A stretch of 64,000 bases of DNA from Rhinopithecus roxellana. Its lineage: Eukaryota; Chordata; Mammalia; Primates; Cercopithecidae. Positions 59,985-64,000 of this stretch are shown here, piece by piece. The DNA is taken from the NCBI RefSeq assembly GCF_007565055.1, contig NC_044557.1, positions 69,902,095 through 69,966,094 on the forward strand, read 5' to 3'. Both the position numbers and the translations under genes were made by a program. A model generated the notes under the pieces. That model was not told the DNA's origin, searched no databases, and saw only the letters and a program-made list of their open reading frames with translations. The stretch's first letter is position 1; every line of letters starts with the position of its first letter.

Positions 59985-60165
59985 CCTCTGTCTGTAAATA
60001 AGCAAATAGTAGATATTTTAGACTTTGTAAGTAACATATAGTTTCTACTGGTTATTTGTCTTTTTTAACCCTAACCATTAAAAAGCAATCCTTAACTCAT
60101 GGGCCATACAAAAATATGTGGCAGGCTACATTTGGCCACAAAGTTTGACAAACTCTGTCCTAGAT
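59985..60165 (+). repeat. hAT-Charlie-type DNA transposon fragment
   Basis: 'aaatagtagatattttagac', 'catgggccatacaaaaatat', 'ggctacatttggccacaaag', 'tttgacaaactctgtcc' match the same family as the element at 44.3-45.9 kb. Truncated at the left. Confidence 0.5.
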
Positions 60166-60468
60166 AGCGAGTGTGAAGAATGATGGCATGGAAGAGAAAT
60201 CTCAGGGGCTCATGAACATGTGGCATGAGCAATAAGTAAGGCTTGCTTGTGATTGGCCACTGAGATTTCAACATCATTTTTTCTATAGTATAACCTAAGC
60301 TATACCGACTGATACCAAATCCTGAAAAACTCAACCTGAAGAAATTCAAAGATTTTTATAAAATGTAATATGTTAGCTAAATCTTGAAAGATGTGTAACA
60401 TTTTGCCAAGGTAAGAAAATGAGATAGGCATTTAAAGAGAGAATACAGGTTGGAAAAATATCTGAATA

Positions 60469-60473
<5 letters not shown>
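60166..60473 (+). other. Intergenic stretch with no recognised feature
   Basis: No gene or repeat recognised. Confidence 0.4.
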
Positions 60474-60528
<55 letters not shown>

Positions 60529-60530
60529 TT
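60474..60530 (+). repeat. (GT)n microsatellite with a GC-alternating patch
   Basis: About 28 GT repeats, interrupted near 60512-60520 by GCGCGCGT. Alternating purine-pyrimidine over the full length, so it could adopt Z-form. Confidence 0.95.
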
Positions 60531-60789
60531 GGTGGAGGCAGAAAAAGCCAGGTGGGAATGCTGCCTGAGGGGCAGCATAACTGGATTATTGCTTGAGGAT
60601 GGAAGTGTGCTTTTTAAAAGCCTACCACTTGCATGTATTTGTAGAAGTTGTATCCATTCATTGAAAAAAAGTCATAACAGAGAATAAGCAATGCTGCAAT
60701 CTAAAGGGAAAAAAAGTTATCTAAGTCAATTTTATAGACGCTAGGTAACTAAGAAAATATCTGCATCAAAACAAGTAGGGAAAGCTAAG

Positions 60790-62515
60790 ACACACTTGTA
60801 CCACAAACCCCACCCCAGGCACAGTATCTTACATTTTGGAGGGAACCCCTACTCCCTGCTTTTCACTGAGAGGTGGAGGGTTTGTATCAGACATATAGTG
60901 CCCCAACTTTTCCAGCTATTACTTAAGAAACTGGCTCATAAATCATCTATCTCTGAGAGAGGATAGTGCTCAGCATTCCAAGGTCCCTCAGGACCAAAGA
61001 GAGCAAAGAGGTGGTTTTAAGTGGCTATGGGAGCGCTCCTTGCTGCAATGCCTCAAGGCTCAGAGCAGAATGAACAGACAAAGAACCTCCTAGTTTCTCC
61101 CCGAAATAGGGTTGACTGCACACCTTCCTAGCTGCTGTCTGAGAGTCGGGCCTGTAACTAGCTTGCATCTGGCAGCCACCAGGGCAAAGAATTATGGAGA
61201 CCTCCAGGAGCCTGAATGAAGGAATATGCAGGCACTTCTTATGCCCCACCCCTAGTTGGATTCAGCAATAAAACAAAGTGTCTGGCCTCTCCCTGGAAGA
61301 GTTGGTCCACACACTGAGTGTCCCAACTTTTACAGCTTCCACTTGAGGGACTGTCTCCTAAACCACCTAGCTCTGGGTCCAGACAGACTTCAGCATTTGC
61401 AAGACCTCATGATCGCAGAGAATAGAGAGTCATTTATTAATGGGCATAGGAACACTACCAGCAGCTATTTTCGCTAGCTCAGGACAGAGCAAGCAGGCAA
61501 AAATACCCAGTTCACAGTTGCTCACAGGAAGGGATTTGACCACACACATAATGTCTCAACTTTCCCACCTGCTGCCCATGGGTCAGACTTTTAATCAGGC
61601 TGCATCCAGGTGCTAATAGAGCAGGCCCTTAGTAGTCCTTTGGGAGCCCGAATGGTCAGGTGTGTACTTTCTGCAGCTCCTCCCCCTGGCTCACCCCAGA
61701 TATAGAATCTAGCCTTTAGCTAACCTCCTTGTCTCTAAGAGCTGCTGGGACTCAGCCTTCACTAGGTCCCTTGGGATAACAAAGAGCACAGCAATGGGTT
61801 CAGGGAACATTAGCCACAGATTATTTGTCCAGCTTAGTGCAGACTAAGTGGTAGATAAACTCCAGCTCCCAGCTTATTTCCAAAGAGAGAAGGAACTGGA
61901 CCACACACCTAACACCTCAACTTCTATAGCTTCTTGTGGTACTGGCTTCTATCTTATTTGCCTTCGGGCACTGATGGGACTTAGCACGGCCTACTCTCCT
62001 GGGGAGCTACCAAAAACAAAGCCAGTGGTTTGGACAAGCACAAAGGCTTAAGCAGCACTCAGGGTGCATGGCTGGGCTTGATTGTGACGTTCAGCTCTCA
62101 TATAGGGCCATTCTGATAAGGCTGAAAAAGGTGGCTGTTTTCTCTAATGCACAGAGAATCAAGAAAAATAAAGAAACAGAGAAATTTGCTCCAAACAAAA
62201 GAACCAGATAAACCTTTAATAACTGACCCTAATGAAATGTAAGTAAGTAATTTAGCCCATAGAAAGTTCAAATTATCAGTCATAAACACATTCACTGAGG
62301 TCAGGAAAGCTATGCATGGACAAAGATAATTTTAACAAAAAGATAGAAAATATTTAAAAGTACCAAACAGAAATTATTAAGCTAAAGAATATAATAATTG
62401 AACTAGAAAACTCAACAATAAATAAAGAGGAAGAAGGGACCAGAAAATTCAAAGAAAGGACATTGGAAATCATCCAATAAGACAAGCAAAAAGAAAAAGA
62501 AATTTAAAAAGTGAG
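60790..62515 (+). mobile_element. Older primate L1 5' UTR and start of ORF1 region, sense, modular
   Basis: About 60800-62150 is L1M/L1PB-like 5' UTR with diverged repeat modules. The recurring block 'ccaacttttccagctattac' (60903), 'cccaacttttacagcttcca' (61322), 'ctcaactttcccacctgctg' (61553) and 'ctcaacttctatagcttctt' (61915) marks the unit starts. From about 62150 the sequence is like early ORF1 of L1M/L1PB ('aaattattaagctaaagaat', 'gaactagaaaactcaacaat'). It is decayed, with no long frame. Confidence 0.65.
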
Positions 62516-64000
62516 GATAGTACTCTTGATTCAGATCATCATGGTGGATAGGAGGCAGGACTAGATTGCAGCTCTGGAGAGAGCAGCATGCGGAGGTTTG
62601 CACTGTGAATTTTAGCTCCAGATCAACTGCAAGAACAAACCAGCAATCCTGAGAGGACCCACCGACCCTTTGAAGGAAACAGACTGCTCCTCCAGAACCC
62701 AGGAGACACCCCAAATACTGTGAGTGCCCCAACTGTGGAAGTGAGAAAAGGGACCCTCCTCTCCCAAACACACACCCCCACTTTAGAAGTTTAATTTCTG
62801 TTTGCAGGAGAAGTTTCTGACTTTACGTGGAGCTGAGTCATTTTGGAGAGGCCAGCAACATGCAGGGGTAGAGAAAGCAGCAGAAAGGCCCTGAGAGCTC
62901 ACTGGGTCCCCTAGCAGGCCATTCCTGCCTGGCAGTAACCACAGGGATCCATTGGGAGCACCAGAGGAGCAGAGGTAAAACTTCACAGGGAGAAGGAAAT
63001 CTTTAGCTGAACTGTGTAACAATTTGAATGGGCAAGAAGACTTCCTGGTTACAACTTGGGGGAAGGTGCAAATCTGGTGCGCAGACTCCACTGACAGGGG
63101 AAGAACCAAGTCCTTTTCTTTCACAGCTGGGAGGTGGGTAGCCTGGGGCAAGTTTTCAAACCTCTCTCGCCCTATGCCTAGAAACAGACTTGGGCTGTTT
63201 GGGGGAAGCACAGTGGGAGTGAGATTGACCCTTTGGTTGTGTGGGAAGTGGGTGAGGTCCGTAACTGCTGGCTTTCCCCACTTCTCTGACAACCTACATG
63301 ACTCAGCAGAGGCAGCCATAGCCTCCTAGGTACTCAACTCTAGTGACCTGGGAATCTCACCCCCATCCCCCATAGCAGCAGCAGCAAGACACGACGAAAG
63401 ACAGTCTGAGCTCAGACATGCCTAGCCCCCACCCCACACCTGATGGTCCTTCCCTATCCACACTGGTAGCGGAAGACAAAGGGCATATAATCTTGGGAGT
63501 TCTAGGGCCCCACCCACCACCAGTCCCCCTCCATACTACTACTACAGTTGATGCTTTCTGGAAAGCACCACCTCCTGGCAGGAGGCCAACTGGCACAAAA
63601 ATAGAGCATTAAACCACCAAAGCTAAGAAGTTTCAGGGAGTCCATTGCATCCTCCACCACCTTCACTGGAACAGGCACTGGTGTCCATGGCTGAGAGACC
63701 CATAGATGGTTCACATCACAGGACTGCAGACAACCACCAGTACCAACATGGAGCCAGGTAGACTTGCTGTGTGGCCAGACCCAGAGGAGAGGCAACAATC
63801 ACTGTAGTTCAGCTCATAGGAAGCCATATCCATAGGAAAAGGGGGAGAGTACTGTATCAAGGGAACACCCTGTGGGACAAAATAATCTGAACAACAGCCT
63901 TGAGCCCTAGACCTTCCCTCTGACAGAGCCTACCAAAATGAAAAAGAACCAGAAAACCAACCCTGGTAATACGACAAAACAATGCCCTTCAACATCCCCC
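62516..64000 (+). mobile_element. Primate L1 (L1P class) 5' UTR, sense, runs off the window
   Basis: Starts at about 62537 with 'catcatggtggataggaggc' and 'aggactagattgcagctctg', a known L1P 5' end. The GC-richer 5' UTR then continues for about 1.4 kb to an ORF1 ATG at 63938. It sits directly next to, and probably inside, the older L1. The rest lies beyond the window. Confidence 0.75.
63938..64000 (+). pseudogene. Start of L1 ORF1 (partial)
   Basis: ATG at 63938 opens MKKNQKTNPGNTTKQCPSTS, the usual N-terminus style of L1P ORF1. Only 21 codons are in the window, so whether it is intact cannot be judged; it is treated as a pseudogene because elements of this age are inactive. Confidence 0.6.

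Noticed and set aside
62412..63798. Antisense frames up to 178 residues, and the matching sense ones
   Set aside because: They cross an L1 5' UTR, whose GC-richer sequence has few stops. No domain recognised.
9781..64000. A second host protein gene or structured RNA gene downstream of ZFPM2
   Set aside because: No exon chain, tRNA or snRNA signature was found; remaining open frames are short and without recognisable content. A lncRNA cannot be excluded from sequence alone.

Overview
The window is nuclear DNA from a primate, most likely an Old World monkey. Three in-frame, splice-bounded exons encode the C-terminal ~974 residues of the zinc-finger cofactor ZFPM2 (FOG2). The youngest Alu copies (about 29.1-29.4 kb and 47.9-48.2 kb) carry diagnostic bases that I associate with cercopithecid AluY lineages. 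This species call is an inference from recalled consensus sequences, not a database result.

Layout. 1-9.8 kb is the 3' part of ZFPM2 on the + strand: the end of an intron, exon 224-430, intron, exon 3877-4101, intron, then the large terminal exon from 6276 (stop 8765-8767) and a 3' UTR that probably ends near a poly(A) signal at 9759-9764. The introns hold an AluS-like element, MIR and L2 remnants and a 45-bp tandem duplication. From 9.8 to 64 kb I see no further host protein gene. It is intergenic DNA made of interspersed repeats. About 20.1-26.3 kb is a full-length sense L1 with both ORFs broken. 26.3-28.1 kb is old antisense L1, and 28.1-28.8 kb an antisense ERV1-type LTR. 40-52 kb is rich in MaLR LTRs (MST/THE1/MLT1), with a solo LTR7-family LTR at 44.5 kb. 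53.1-59.8 kb is a nearly complete antisense L1 that has itself received an Alu fragment and a second L1 with a 5' inversion. 60.8-64 kb contains two older sense L1 5' regions in series; the last runs off the window just after its ORF1 start.

The only working gene here is ZFPM2. Its product binds GATA4/5/6 through FOG-type C2HC fingers and recruits CtBP through a PIDLS motif, both visible in the terminal exon. Its 3' UTR carries three seed matches for the miR-200/141/429 family, in line with the known repression of FOG2 by miR-200. The strongest unexplained structure is a 97-bp segment at 31306-31402 that is a near-identical copy of 32247-32343, placed inside an old LINE-like repeat without poly(A) or obvious target-site duplication. 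I found no undescribed multi-gene system; the notable items are mobile-element architecture and local duplications.
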